Part shown: positions 10,976-23,205 of the stretch, piece by piece
Layout of the letters: each line of letters begins with the position of its first letter
Position numbering within the stretch: position 1 is the first letter of the stretch
Origin: Onchocerca volvulus
Taxonomy: Eukaryota > Nematoda > Chromadorea > Rhabditida > Onchocercidae
Assembly: GCA_000499405.2 (NCBI GenBank)
Contig: HG738138.1
Coordinates: forward strand, 3,646,368-3,710,367
Reading direction: 5' to 3'
Length of the DNA stretch: 64,000 nucleotides
Program-made: the position numbers and the translations under genes
The notes under the pieces: generated by a model
Database searches by the model: none
What the model was told of the DNA's origin: nothing
The model's input: the letters and a program-made list of their open reading frames with translations, nothing else

Positions 10976-13676
10976 TTTAAGTTGATTATTCACAAACTAT
11001 GAAATATGATTGAGTTTGATAACAAAGACACATGTGTCTAACTGTATTATCCACTCTTTATAAACGGATCAGCTGTAGTTATTGAGTGATTGGCTATATC
11101 TGTATCTGAGGGAGGAATGGGTGAAGAAGCATTGAACCATTGCAGTTTTTGAGGTCAGGACTGTAAATGTGTTTGTGGATTCTAGGATTCACAAGCAATC
11201 TTGAGGCTCTTCTCAGTTTAATTTTTACCTTCTATCGATTCTCTGATCTTAGTGTCTTTTACCTGTAGTTGCTTCTGAAAGGAAGTTCGGTGTGTGCGTG
11301 GGAGGGAAGAATGGACAGGTGGGCGGAGGATAAGGACTACTTACTAATGCTACTGATGTGCAGTTAAAATGTGTCACGCGCGTGTGTTGCAAAGCATTGT
11401 ATTAGATGTTGGTACGACGAACGACAAGACACAGGGTGTATAGAAAGTTTGCCAGCCGCAGCACACACTGTTCTGCCACTGACTGCACTGCAAGTGTTTC
11501 TGTGTATGTATGTATGTGTGATGAAGTATCTGTGTGAGCTGTGCGTGAGTATTGCGTCTGTATGTGTGCGAGTCGCATCGCGGAAGTAGTTTATTAGAAT
11601 AACTTTTATGCTTGCCAATTCACTACGCTCTTATTGCAAATTGTACTGAAAGTAATTGCGCCATCAACTTCAACAATGTTCTCTTTTTTCAACAGATTTT
11701 CGTAAAAATTGGCATTAGTTTGAACAATCTTTCAACAACTTACAAAATCGATTTTATGAAGAGGAGATCGACATCACTTTTTTATGCTGGTTCCGGAACC
11801 AAGAATCATGTCCTCTGAGCAATGCTGATGATGCGAAACCCTTCCCTACCCCCTCCCCCCCCAACCTATCGAAAAGCGCGTTCGTTTTCAGTGACCGATA
11901 CCTTTTGGTCACTACTTATCAATCTATTTCATCAAATCATAGGAAGTTGTCTTTTCGAAATATTTCTCAAAGAGAGAAAATTAGGAAAAAATACAGGCGA
12001 GCAAGAGTAGAAAGAAAAGACGGAAGATGGGAAATAATGAAGATGCATGAAAAACGAACCACAGTTTTTCATCCCAGCGTTAAGCTTATAAAGAAGTGCG
12101 CGCAGACTAATTTTGTTTTATATTGTACTAAAAAAGTTATGCCTTCATTGAGACATGGAGATTAAGGTTTCAGAAGTTTGAAAGGATGTGGGATGTGTTT
12201 GCTTTGACCTCCAGGATAGCAAAGAGATCGTCGACAGCACATCCAGTGAATGAACTATGCAACATGATGTAAAAGTAGGCATAGCTAATTCAAGCAATAA
12301 CCTTATCTGGAAGACAGGTATACCGAATACTGTTAATAGGTTGCAAAAATGGAATCTTAGCAATGTGTGAAGTTATAAAATGAATTTGCAGTTAAGTTTC
12401 AGTATGATATTGTTTTGTAGTAGTGAATTCCATCCATGCATGACACAGATTTCCCTCGGAATCTTTGGAATCTTCCGAAAGAGAGACAGAGGAATCACTA
12501 ATGCATAATCAATCACTACTTGGCAATTACCGCTTATCAGACGCTAATGAGAGGGGCAGAGGAGAGGAAGATGGACATGAAATGTCTTCGAGCGGTCATT
12601 CCTGTCGCTGTGATCACATCACTATGCCTTACTTATTCATGCTGTTTGCACCATCTATCGTCCACTGCCAGATAAACAACAACTCTTCTGCTTATCTTCC
12701 TTATCATACCAATTCGTGCTCTCTTGTCATATCAAGTACACACATACAGACATACATACATACTACCTCAGCATCTCAGTTGGCTAATAATGTGGAGTTG
12801 AAATTATTCAATAATAGAAATAATAGGAGCAGTCAAGAATCGATGTGGTAGACAGAGTGAGAAATTAGGGAATAGGAGAGATGAGTGATGCAGTGCATCT
12901 ACGGTACGGAAGAGAAGAGAGAGAGCATGGAGTGAGAGGAAATCGATCAATTCTGTTGGAATGGATGGACAATAGCGTTTGTGAATAAGAGACAAGAGCA
13001 ATAAGTGGTGTGAGAGAGAAAATGGAGATCAGAGAAATGCAGAGAATCAAGGTAGTCCCATAAATTGCATGTTAGACGGGGACGGAAAAAAGGAAGAGTG
13101 GCAGAGTCTTGTGGAGGACATCGATGTGCCATTGCTCTATTGACGATGCGACGCTGTAAAGACTACAGCTTGGATGTGTGTACGTTGGAGGCTAAAGTTA
13201 ATGCAAAAGTTATGCGTTGATTTCTACGTGTAGTATCAATAAGAGTCCCTTCTCGGCAAGTATTACGAGTTAAATGACGCAAAAACCGAATCATCATCTC
13301 TCTTTTCCTCACTAACTCACCTATGTTTACAACTGCAGTATTTATATTTATATTATGCAGACAAGAAGATTGCTTCGCAAATATCAAGATTTCATAGTTT
13401 ATTCAGGAAATTTGAATTGGGGTTGTTTATATTCAACAAATGAGTATCGTCCGCAGATTGATTTTGTTGCTTTTCATTCGACAGTTTTACTCTGTGCATT
13501 TTTGTAACTATGACAGCTTGAAGGAGAAGATATCGCCCTTCCCCTCCCTAGAGAAGGAGTAAAATTATGAAATTAATCTACAATAAGCCAGCTATATTAT
13601 ACTTAACTATTACTTAAGGTATGAAAGCGCATCACATACATCCATTGATCATTCAGATGCAGGATGCATATCGTGG

Positions 13677-13712
13677 GCGGGATAGGGGCGGGGTTTGGAG
13701 CTATGGGCGCGG
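13677..13712. promoter_or_regulatory. GC-rich patch with GC-box-like motifs
   Basis: Within strongly AT-rich DNA this short segment contains GGCGGGATAGGGGCGGGG and, shortly after, GGGCGCGGC. Such clusters resemble binding sites of Sp/KLF-type factors (family knowledge). It is about 3 kb upstream of the ZC3H gene, so a regulatory role is inference only. Confidence 0.3.
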
Positions 13713-16700
13713 CTTTTGTCGCGAAATGTCAAGTTTTGCACTTGAGCTTGTCGAATGAAACAATTGTACGGTCTCTGTGCACTGTTTGAGATGGAAGATG
13801 GGGCTGTGTTGCAAGTGGCGGTGTTGAAGTCAGTAATTTGCTATCCCATCGGTAATTATTTCTGCTGTTCATTAAAAATTCCCCAAAGATGAATAAAGAT
13901 ATGACATGGTCAGTGCAGACAGGGCTGCTCGTGAATAGAATACAGCTTTGAACATTCATTTATATATTGAGAAGCACACCACTCATACATCCTTTAACTC
14001 AATCTTGCAATTTGATAGAGATGATAGCTAGCCAAAGGCATTATGAGTTTATTTTTTCCGGTAAACGTGTCGTATTTCCTTTCATGACTGTTTTTCCGGG
14101 GATTTTAATGCACTCACTATTATTAACCTCGAGATTCTAGAGGTATCCTTTTCCCTTCAACTTTGTATTCCCATGTTCCAAGTATTAACTTTGAATATAG
14201 CCTAATCATAAAGTTTTTTGTATAGCATCTGCTGCAGTAGCACATACGCAGATACGAAAGTTTTGGAAAATTTTTACAACATCCTTTTAATTACATTTCT
14301 TCCGGAAAAATGCAACGAATTGCATGGATATCCAGTACATGGATTTTATAGTTATCGAAGGTAGCATATAAAGTGAAATTTTAACATTTCCATCCACATT
14401 TTTATTAAACTGTGAAAGCATTTTTCATAGACACCTCTTATGAACTTCCTTCTGGAAGGAAATCTCCTGACAATATTTAAGCTCGAGAAAATAGGTAGGG
14501 TTGGGGGGAAGAGGGAATTTTCAGAGAGCTAGAAAAATCTAACAAGTTTATAAAATGGAACTATTTAAGTGATGTTTGAGTGGAATCAATACAGCCACTA
14601 ATTAAAAATTTTTTTTATGTAAGCATTCTTCCTCATGCAATAACAAGGTGAATGGTGTCACTGCAGATGAAACAGTTCATCACATTGAAATAATTTCGAG
14701 AGAAATTCTTTTTTGTTTCGAAAGTAGCGATGAATTTATTAGAACAGGTTTAGCCTTGCTTTCAGCGTGATATTTATGTAGGAGCATCTTTTTATGAGAA
14801 CTTGAGGTTTTCGTTTCTAGAATTTCACTTTTTGTCTAAAGATGAGCGATGATCATTTTGAGTTAATTATTTGGGGATCATAAGGGGTACTATAAGTATT
14901 CAAAATAGACATTTATACTAACCTATAAACATATGCTTTGTCTTATTTAAAGAGTTGGAACCTTAATATTTGCGTGAACTGACTGTATAGACGTTACATT
15001 CATTCAACGATAGTAAATTATAACGATGTTATTGATTTTAGAATAACGCCAAAAATGAAAGTTTGCAGTATTCACAATTGACAGTTAATTAATATCACAT
15101 GTCGGCAGTTCAGGATTAAGCGCAGCTATAGTGAGCCGGGATTTGAAAATAGGAATATCCAGAATTTTATCGAACACTTAAAGTACTTCACGAACTGAGG
15201 ATTGGGCATAAATCATCCCACAGGTTGGGACTTCGTCAAGGCGATTCTTTTTTTCAAAGGATTTGCTACTCATTATGGGTATAATTGAAACCATGATTTT
15301 CATCGTCTTCAGGCCTATCCTTGTTTATCTTAATTGCTTTGAAAAAAGTAACTTCTCAAAAATTTGATGTCTTAAATTTTTTGTTTTTTTTTTTTTTTTT
15401 TGCTAATTTCAGCTCTCCATTTTTGTTTCTGGCAGAATATTGGCCAACTTCCACCTATGTAATTAGCGAATCTGCAACCATGGGAAAATTCTTAGACATC
15501 ACAGCATCATTTTTTTTTAGTCAACATCATTTCACATTACTGAATTAACTGCCACATATTCCGTCAAAAATGTTCTTATTCGTATTCCTGAAAAATTTAC
15601 CCGGTAATAGCTCTGCTTCTCAAAATACCTGTTTCATCACTTTCGATGAAATCGCGGTGTTCTAGATTGTTGTGCAGAAACGCTGACTTCGGTTCATGTG
15701 AATTTTTGGAAAAAAAAAAGAAAACAAACTGCCTTCGAATCCTTTTTTGAGATACAATAAGTGTAAATTACCAGTGAATCATACCTATATTTGTCGCGGA
15801 AGACCGGTTGTCATTTTGAAAAATTCGACGGATTAAGGAGAGTTGTAAGAAAGTAATAAGCAAGATGTTGTTATCATCGTGAACCTAATAAATCATTTTT
15901 GTATGAAGTTGAGCATTTCAATATAGTTTAGGACCATATGTATTTTATTCATCACTTTTGACCTTGTCCTTTTTCTGAATTCATTGTTGTTTAATAAGGG
16001 AATAAGAATGTCAGTTTTTGAAAAGGAAAAGAAAACAGATGTGCACTTGGGTTAACCAACCTAAGATAAAGTTTACGCTATATTAATTTTGAAGAGTAAC
16101 AGTCGAAATATGTACATCTCTCTGATTGTGCATGATATAATATATTCTGATAATAGATGCTCACTAAACAATACAAAGCAGCCTTGTGGTATTTTTGTGA
16201 TCATTTGCTGAGGAAGTGAAATTCATTTTGTGTATTTACTCCCACTTTTATGACATTTCTTCAACTTTATTTTCAATCTTGGGGAATAATTTCACACATT
16301 CTTATTTCATATCAGTCGTTCATTCTCTCTATTTACTCCTATCTCTCTGAATTCCACCCCACAATCACGAAATCAACTATTATTACATGTGAAAGAGGAT
16401 ACTCTGAGAATACCAAGCCGTTTTGACATTAATAATCACTATTGTGGATCATAAACAGAAGACGTACGGTTGCATTTATTCAGTATAACTTTAAAGATCG
16501 CGTAAATCTTTTGACAAATCATTCGGCATAAGCTGTTTGAGCGAGCCATTTTTCTGAGATGAAATTCAGCCTTCGTAAAGTTTTTAACATGATCTTCTTC
16601 AACAACTTGAAATAGAAAGATCTCTATTCATTGAAATAATTTAATCGAAAACTTAGACGAAGCCATGATCAATTCCTATTGCTAATTTTATATTTTGCAT

Positions 16701-16760
16701 GTTTTCTTACGCGTTTTCGAATGGCATATTTTCATATGGATTTGAGATTATTGTTTGACA

Positions 16761-16781
16761 GAAAAAAGTGATGCGTTAACA
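16761..16781 (+). promoter_or_regulatory. probable SL trans-splice site and 5' leader with 2-codon uORF
   Basis: The acceptor-like TTGTTTGACAG ends at 16761. It is followed by a 20-nt leader and the ATG at 16782, the usual layout of a nematode SL1 trans-splice site. The leader contains a minimal upstream ORF (ATG CGT TAA, 16771-16779) that ends three bases before the main start. The site itself is visible; trans-splicing is inferred. Confidence 0.5.
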
Positions 16782-19700
16782 ATGGTCGATGTTGCTATGG
16801 CTGGTTCCTTGGAAGAATACGAATTTTCGGGAGCAGTAAGGGAAGACGTCGAAATGGAAAGCAAAAACATGGCAGAAGTAGAAGTAGAAGATGGTGAACT
16901 ACCAGAAGAAGGTGAAATCTGCGATGACGAAGATGTTGAAGGTTGTTCTTGTTGCCGATATTTCTCGGAAGTTAAAGTATCTAAAATATTGTGATAGGTG
17001 GTGTAATATTCCATTTGTAATGTGTGTGATTTATAATTTAAATTCATCCAGAACAGCTTCGGCATGATATTTATATGAATTTTGTTCAGGGCGCGATCAT
17101 GAAACAACAGAAAATAGAGAAACAGTGCAAGCTATATCTCCGAATATGTCTTTGAATCAACCGCCTTTACGCAAACCGCGTGATTTCGACAAAGAAGTGG
17201 CGGTACGCATAAAAAATCATTCAACATGCAAAAACAAACATATGAACGAACAGTAATAAAATAACTGATGAAAAAGAAGGAAAAATGATTATGATGATGA
17301 TGATGATGACTGGAGATGTCTGAAAAACAAGCAGATGGTGGAGAATGCATGCAAATGCAGCATACGCAACAAATATATTACAGTGTATTTTATAGTTGGT
17401 TGTAGTAGTCCTTGCTGACCTGCCAAAAACTGCTCACAAAATTATAGTTACCATAATTTTTATGAAGAAGGCGACATTTCCTAATCAATAATGTCACTTC
17501 AGTAGTGTTCAAACTTGGATTTATTTTTGCTTAAAACTCCGCTTGCATTTGAGAACTTTTTTTTGACAATGTGTACTATTTAGACCCTTATGCTACTTCT
17601 GTCCTACCCGAGCAATCTGAAATAGGTAATTTCGTTTTTGCAGTCAACGTTTAAGGGTTAGTAAATAGCACTTTTAGCTCGCTCGTGTATCTTTTTGGAG
17701 CTATTTCGGATACGTCCTGAGATTAAATGGGCAGGAAAAATGTGCCTGGTTTGGAAATCATTTTTCAAATTTGTGGTTCAAATGATATGTTCACATTTTT
17801 ATTAAACCGAGAAATATTTGTAGCAAAGATGTTTTAAGTTCAGACTTTGAAATGTGAGATTCTTTAAATTCGAACCAATACTACTACAATCTGAAACAGC
17901 AAAATTTAGAATGCGAGAGGTGCTGAAAGTAGCATGCTTAGCTCCTGGATGACTGGCGTAAAACAGCGTGCAAAGCAGGGAATCACAACAATTGCATCTC
18001 CAACAGTTGATGCAAATGAAGAATATTATGGGTACGGCAGTAACTCGCCAAATGATGGGACAGGAGACAAAGATTACAGGAATCGAGGAGGGGATTCAGC
18101 TGATAAGGTATAATTACTTTAATTTATATTCGTTTTGTAGAATAGTGTCCGAAGGGAGGCTTTTGTTTCTTTGAGTAGTATTTACTCTATTAAACATTTT
18201 TTAATTGTTTATGATGCTAACGAAATTCACAACATCACAGTTTTGTAAGCCAGTGAGGAAAAAATAGCTTTCTTATCAAAAGTAATATTACTCTCGTTTT
18301 GCTCTAACATCGTTTTCTTTAGATTTTGGTAAATATCAATTAAGCATAGTTTCTGATATATATGCTTTTAACTTCTGAGATAATATTTTAAGGATTACCG
18401 TTGGATACGAGATGAAGATGGACACAGAGGATCTGGCGATGTGAATGAATTTGGCGATAGCGATTACAGAGGTGGATCACCAAAATTGGAAAGACGGTCA
18501 GCATTCACTTTAGGAAATAATTCAGGAAATATTATCAGTATTTAATAAAAATTCATCATGATCTCGAATGTTTCTGGTAGTTGCAGTTTGGTTAAAGATG
18601 TAATGTTTCAAGTTTTGAAGTATAAATTTAGATTTCTATTTGAAAAACAGACCATCTTTTTTTGTAGCCGTCGACGCTCCATAAGTCCAACATACGGTGG
18701 TCCCAAACGTCCAAGACATTCGCCACCAGTGCGAGGTTGTTATCGTGGAAGAGGTTTTCGAGGACGCTGGGGCGAACGTCAGATTTGTAAATTCTTCCGT
18801 GAAGGGTACTGTAGGGACGTAAGTAATCTTGATTTGTTTAAATTATCTAAGCCTTTTCAAATATTAAGTAATTTTTGGAAAACTGAAGTTTTTTATCATT
18901 ATATTTCCCTTGATTAGAAGAATTACAGAGATGCTAAAGCACGAAAAATTGTGAAAAAATTACTTATGAAATTCTAGGGTGACAACTGTTCGTATTCTCA
19001 TGATGCTGCAGATTCTGGCCGCAAGGCTGAACTATGCAAATTTTATCAACAAGGCTTTTGTAAAAAAGGTCTTCAATGTCCTTTATTGCATGGAGAGTAT
19101 CCATGTAAAGCTTTTCATAAAGGAGAATGCTCGAAAGATCCATGCCAGTTTTCACATTTGCCTCTCAACAATTTTACACAGCCAATATTCGACCAGGTTA
19201 GTTGTTTCCCAAAGTGAACTAAGGTTGTCATATCGAAAGGTTTTTTCATTAAATTAGTTAATATATTTTTTCAGATGATGAAAGACGATGAGTTAGCATC
19301 ACGTATAGCTATTCCGCAAGGACCTTTGAAGCGACGGGTTTTACTTCCTGGTGGACCGAGTTCTTCACCTGGTGCTCAACCAACAGTACCGACAATTGTT
19401 ACAGTGACTGCAGATGGCGGCATAACAGGAGGCGTGATACCTCCACCTGCTGTTGTTGTTCCAACTTTATCATCGGCAACGCCGCCGGTTACCATCGCTC
19501 AACCTCAACTCGTCATACCGCCACCTTTGGCAGCTAATCCAACTCCTTATCCTGCTTTCTTTCCGCATCATTCAGTTCCAGCTACGGCTGTCGTGAATTC
19601 AGCATCATTAAGTGGTGCTGTCCCTGGATTAACACCTCCTCAGCCTGCTCAAAACGCAACGGCTATTCTGCAGCAATATTCGGTTTGTTTTCCAGTATAG

Positions 19701-21708
19701 TAATGCAATTGAAGCAGTTGTAGTTGACAGCTAATTAATTTAAGCGTTTTACTTTTAAAATATGATCGGTATATCTGTTTAGGCGAGTGTTGACAAACGA
19801 AATTCATTGGAAGATGAGGAAGATAATTCATTCAACATCAACAAAATGCTGGAACAGATAACAGCTAAAGTGAAAAAGGACAATTCTATAGATGGTTTGT
19901 AGTTGTTATTGATTTTTTCTATTTCTTTGAAGAATAAAACTGGGATTCGTTCTCTTCACCTTTGTTTTGCTAATTTTCAATAAGAAATAAACAGTATGGA
20001 TAAAATTTTCCAGAATCTCCAGCAAGTCCACCTATGTTTAATCCAGATGCAGTCGCTAACGAAAATGCCTTGACTATTCCGGAAACAAATATTCTTGCAT
20101 GGAAACTACATCCAGTCGATGACATACCAAGTCCTCAAACGAATATTGATTCTCAAATATTGCAGGTATGTAGGAACTGGATAAATCTTTTGTTAATATG
20201 CAGAAGATAATAACATTGCTTCTTTTTCATTTCATTTGTCGGTTTTGAAATTTGGAAATTATTATCATGTTGATGTTAATTGTAGATGTCATTAACTGAT
20301 GCTGGTCTTCGCAACGATCCGCGTATTAAGAAAGCGCTAGCATCACAGTTTGATGCATTTACGAATTCGTTGATGAATGCCGCACCACCGCCATTACCGC
20401 AACCAACTCAAATATTTGTTCAGCAATCGAATGCTGCTGCAAGTACATCTGCTACCCAGTCCACTGTTCTTTCTATTCTTGCAAAAGAAGAATCAAGGTT
20501 AATTGTGTTTTCGAAATGTGATTTAATTAAAAGTAATGTAATTTTATTCTGCCATGAAGACAAAAGTTAAGTAACAATAGAAGTATGACAATATGCAGGT
20601 CGATATTTATTGAGCTCTAATACACCGAATTTTAATACGTAGTTTATTGCTGTTGTAGTGAATAGTTCATTGCAGTGCATCGAGATTAGCTGATCCAAGA
20701 ATGTCGACTGTTAGTCGTGATCCGCGTAAGAGGACAGCAGTCAGTGATCCACGTGTAACAACTGTTAGTGATTCACGCTTGGTTTCAGTGACGACTCCTG
20801 CATTGGATCCACGTCTTGTTCCGGTAGATTATTGTTTAAACACTTTTTCACCCTAGTAAAATTAGACTAGAAGATTTAACTACTTTCGACATGCAATTTC
20901 TGGTAAAATATTGATGTAATGTAGTGTAAATCTTATTTGACAGCAAAATACGTTTGCACACCTGCTATACACTGATTTTGTTCGTTTTTTCTAACTTGAA
21001 AGATCTCTTCTCTTTATGTTTTAGCCTAATAACATAATTCAAATGGGACAAATACCGTCAACATCTACGTCAAGAGTTGGAGTTGATAATTTATATGGGA
21101 CAGCAGTGCAGACAACAACTCAAAATCGTGATCAAGATCATCGTTTGCATTCATCTGGTTACGAAAATAATCATATGGAAGAACACAGTACGGAGCGGGT
21201 TGGTAGTTATGAAAGTCGTCGTGGTTCGGGAGGTAATTGGATGCCACAGATTCGTGCTGCTGTTGATCCACGTCAAGTAAAAAGGTCAGTAGTTTCAATA
21301 AAGATTTTGATTTATATATACACAGCTGAGATAATAAAGTTTCAAAGTTAATCGTTTTCATTAAGTTGATATACTTCATGTTCTTCATTCTTTTTTGATC
21401 TGTAAGTACATTCATTAGAAATAGAGTAGTTTCGGCACAAAATTATTAACTTCTAAGCATTGTATCAAACTATTTTTTAAAGGTATATAATTGGTGGATA
21501 CAGAAATGAACTTAACAACAATCAAGATCGTGATGAAAGGGCAGTGAATCGCGCAAGAGGAGAAGGAACCAAGTCACCGTCAAATAATTCTGTCACACCA
21601 AGTGCGACTACCATACCTCAGGCTCCTCTTTCTCTGCGAGAAAAAAGGAAAAACAATGAATATGAAAGTCCGCTAAGCAGAATTCCGGAAAAAACTCGGT
21701 GGACATAA
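16782..21708 (+). CDS. CCCH-type zinc-finger protein, ZC3H4 / ZC3H6 / Su(sable) family
   Basis: This is a nuclear RNA-binding protein. Family members (Drosophila Su(sable), human ZC3H4) limit unproductive transcription. Thirteen exons: 16782-16941, 17090-17202, 17979-18107, 18393-18496, 18668-18818, 18978-19196, 19275-19682, 19783-19894, 20014-20165, 20286-20497, 20676-20823, 21025-21284 and 21483-21708 (TAA). Every junction keeps phase; total 2394 nt, 797 aa. Order: acidic N-terminus with EDGELPEEGEICDDE (the family's DGE motif); Asp/Gly/Arg-rich region; RRRRSISP and RGCYRGRGFRGRWGE basic patch; three CCCH fingers beginning CKFFREGYC, CKFYQQGFC and CKAFHKGEC (spacings CX7CX5CX3H twice, then CX7CX4CX3H); a Pro/Val/Thr-rich linker; a LAWKLHPVDDIPSP block; six DPR motifs (NDPRIKK, ADPRMS, RDPRKR, SDPRV, LDPRLV, VDPRQVK); a basic tail ending TRW-T. 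Finger pattern plus DPR repeats is diagnostic of the ZC3H4/6/8 group. Which vertebrate member is the ortholog cannot be said. Confidence 0.92.
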
Positions 21709-22100
21709 AAGCGTTGAGGAATAGAAGGGATTTCTTTTTGTAGATCTCATTCAAGCCGTATGCTGTTTAAGCTGTTTTCGTATAGCTCTTCATCTTTTTT
21801 TTCATAAAGTAATTTTTTTCAAATTAATTGAACTTTAATAGTACTTAATATCCATTATTGAAGCTGTGTTTTTTTTTTTTTTTTTCATAATTTTTAATCA
21901 ATGCATTAATATTGAAAGCAATACATTGAGAATTAGTGATCCTAATTACGTTTTAGTATGGTTTTTCATGTACTGGATTCCATATTAAATGACAGTTGAG
22001 AATTCCTAATAGTTAGCCACTTTTGTCACCTTGTTCGCTTAGTTCTTCGTTCATAACTTTTACTGAGGATAAATGGCTATATTGATTACGTCTTATAAAG

Positions 22101-22141
22101 ATATCACTCACCATCTCTTATAAAGAGATGGTGAGTGATAT
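22101..22141. repeat. perfect 19-bp inverted repeat, 3-nt loop
   Basis: The left arm 22101-22119 (ATATCACTCACC...TCTCTT) and right arm 22123-22141 (AAGAGA...GAGTGATAT) are exact reverse complements around ATA. It lies about 400 bp after the ZC3H4-like stop codon. It would fold into a strong stem in RNA of either strand, or a cruciform in DNA. An additional copy of the loop-region motif TCTTATAAAGA directly precedes the left arm. Confidence 0.92.
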
Positions 22142-22888
22142 TAGTGATAGTATTGCACTGTAGACTCTCTCATCTTTTTATTTACCTAAGACATTCACCT
22201 CAAAGGTCAAGTGAAGAGCATTCAAGTGTTGAACCTATTTTATTAATATTCATCCAGCTTACCGTATGTTACGGTCTTCATTTATGCTGTTGGTAACTAG
22301 CATTCTTTTAAAATGCAGTTCAAAAATCTGTTTTTTGCTTTTGATTTTAATCATTCATAAGTCTCGTATTGAGGCTGCCTTTTAGTAGTCCCAACATCGG
22401 GTTTGTTCGATACAATTGGCCTTACTGGAATCTCACCAGCTGTTTGTAAGCAACATAGGCCGTGATGCGAAATGCTTTTTCTTTCATAATTGTTGTTTTT
22501 AGCTGATTTGAGCTTCTTTTCGATGATATCAAATATTGTATATGATTGTGAGAAATCTTGCGAATGCATCACTGCTGCGGCTGTTGCTGTGCATTACTAC
22601 TGTACAGGCCTTAGGTGTTCTGATTATATCTTACATGTTATTCTTAATTGTAATCTTTTTCTAATGATTATATTTTTTTCGTCGTTTAGACGTTCTTGTG
22701 TATTTCAAGTTAATTAGCATGTTTGTACAAATCACCTACAACCCACCAGCAAGTGATTTAACAACATTAATTTTGACAGCTGATATCTTGAATTCTTTTC
22801 GGGAGATAGTTAAGGGAGCGAAATTGCAGAGTCCGTTTCATTAGATTTTCTATGAGATATATGCCCAATCGCAAATTTTCTCAAATCC

Positions 22889-22950
22889 TCTTTTATATTC
22901 TCAAGTTTTCTTTCATATTCTCTTTTATATTCTCAAATTTTTTTTTATTT
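22889..22950. repeat. degenerate tandem repeat, TCTTTTATATTCTCAA-type unit
   Basis: The motif TCTTTTATATTCTCAA occurs at about 22889 and again at about 22921, with a related TCTTTCATATTC between. It is pyrimidine-rich and non-coding. Confidence 0.65.
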
Positions 22951-23140
22951 ATTCTTATTCTTTTCGTATTTCTAATCATTTGTTATTGCGCTTTGAATTT
23001 TTTTGAAATACTTTGAGCTTTTTTTGCTTAAAAATGTTTCATGATATTAAAATTTCATGAGCATTTTTACTTCGGTACAGTTTTTGCAGTTCATTTCGAA
23101 TCACATAGATTGAAATTTGGATAATTTCAGTCATTTTCAT

Positions 23141-23205
23141 ATGAGGAATAGTTCTCTTTTTACGTAATGTTCAATGTTCAATGAGGAATAGTGAGTTCTC
23201 TTTTT
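23141..23205. repeat. short direct duplication
   Basis: ATGAGGAATAG-TTCTCTTTTT at 23141-23161 recurs at 23181-23205 with a 4-nt insertion (TGAG). Between the copies lies a doubled ATGTTCA. It looks like a local replication-slippage duplication. Confidence 0.7.

Larger units (their letters stand above)
9016..16760. other. gene-poor intergenic region between divergent genes
   Basis: No open reading frame here shows protein-like composition or a splice chain that I can defend. It lies between the divergent MFS and ZC3H genes, so it should contain both promoters. Visible content: TG-rich microsatellite (about 9605-9672), a short hairpin (10409-10442), a (CT)n run (10952-10975), purine-rich stretches around 12.8-13.1 kb, and a GC-rich patch (13677-13712). 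The interval 11.1-13.9 kb has a more balanced base composition than the rest and might hold non-coding 5' exons. Confidence 0.6.

Noticed and set aside
11364..11618. Overlapping frames on both strands near 11.4-11.6 kb
   Set aside because: They follow a TG/CA-rich stretch. The two strands mirror each other and neither looks like protein.
12465..12851. 128-codon plus-strand frame (non-ATG start)
   Set aside because: No recognisable motif, CA/TA microsatellite-like end and no splice context. Probably chance in the more balanced 11-14 kb region.
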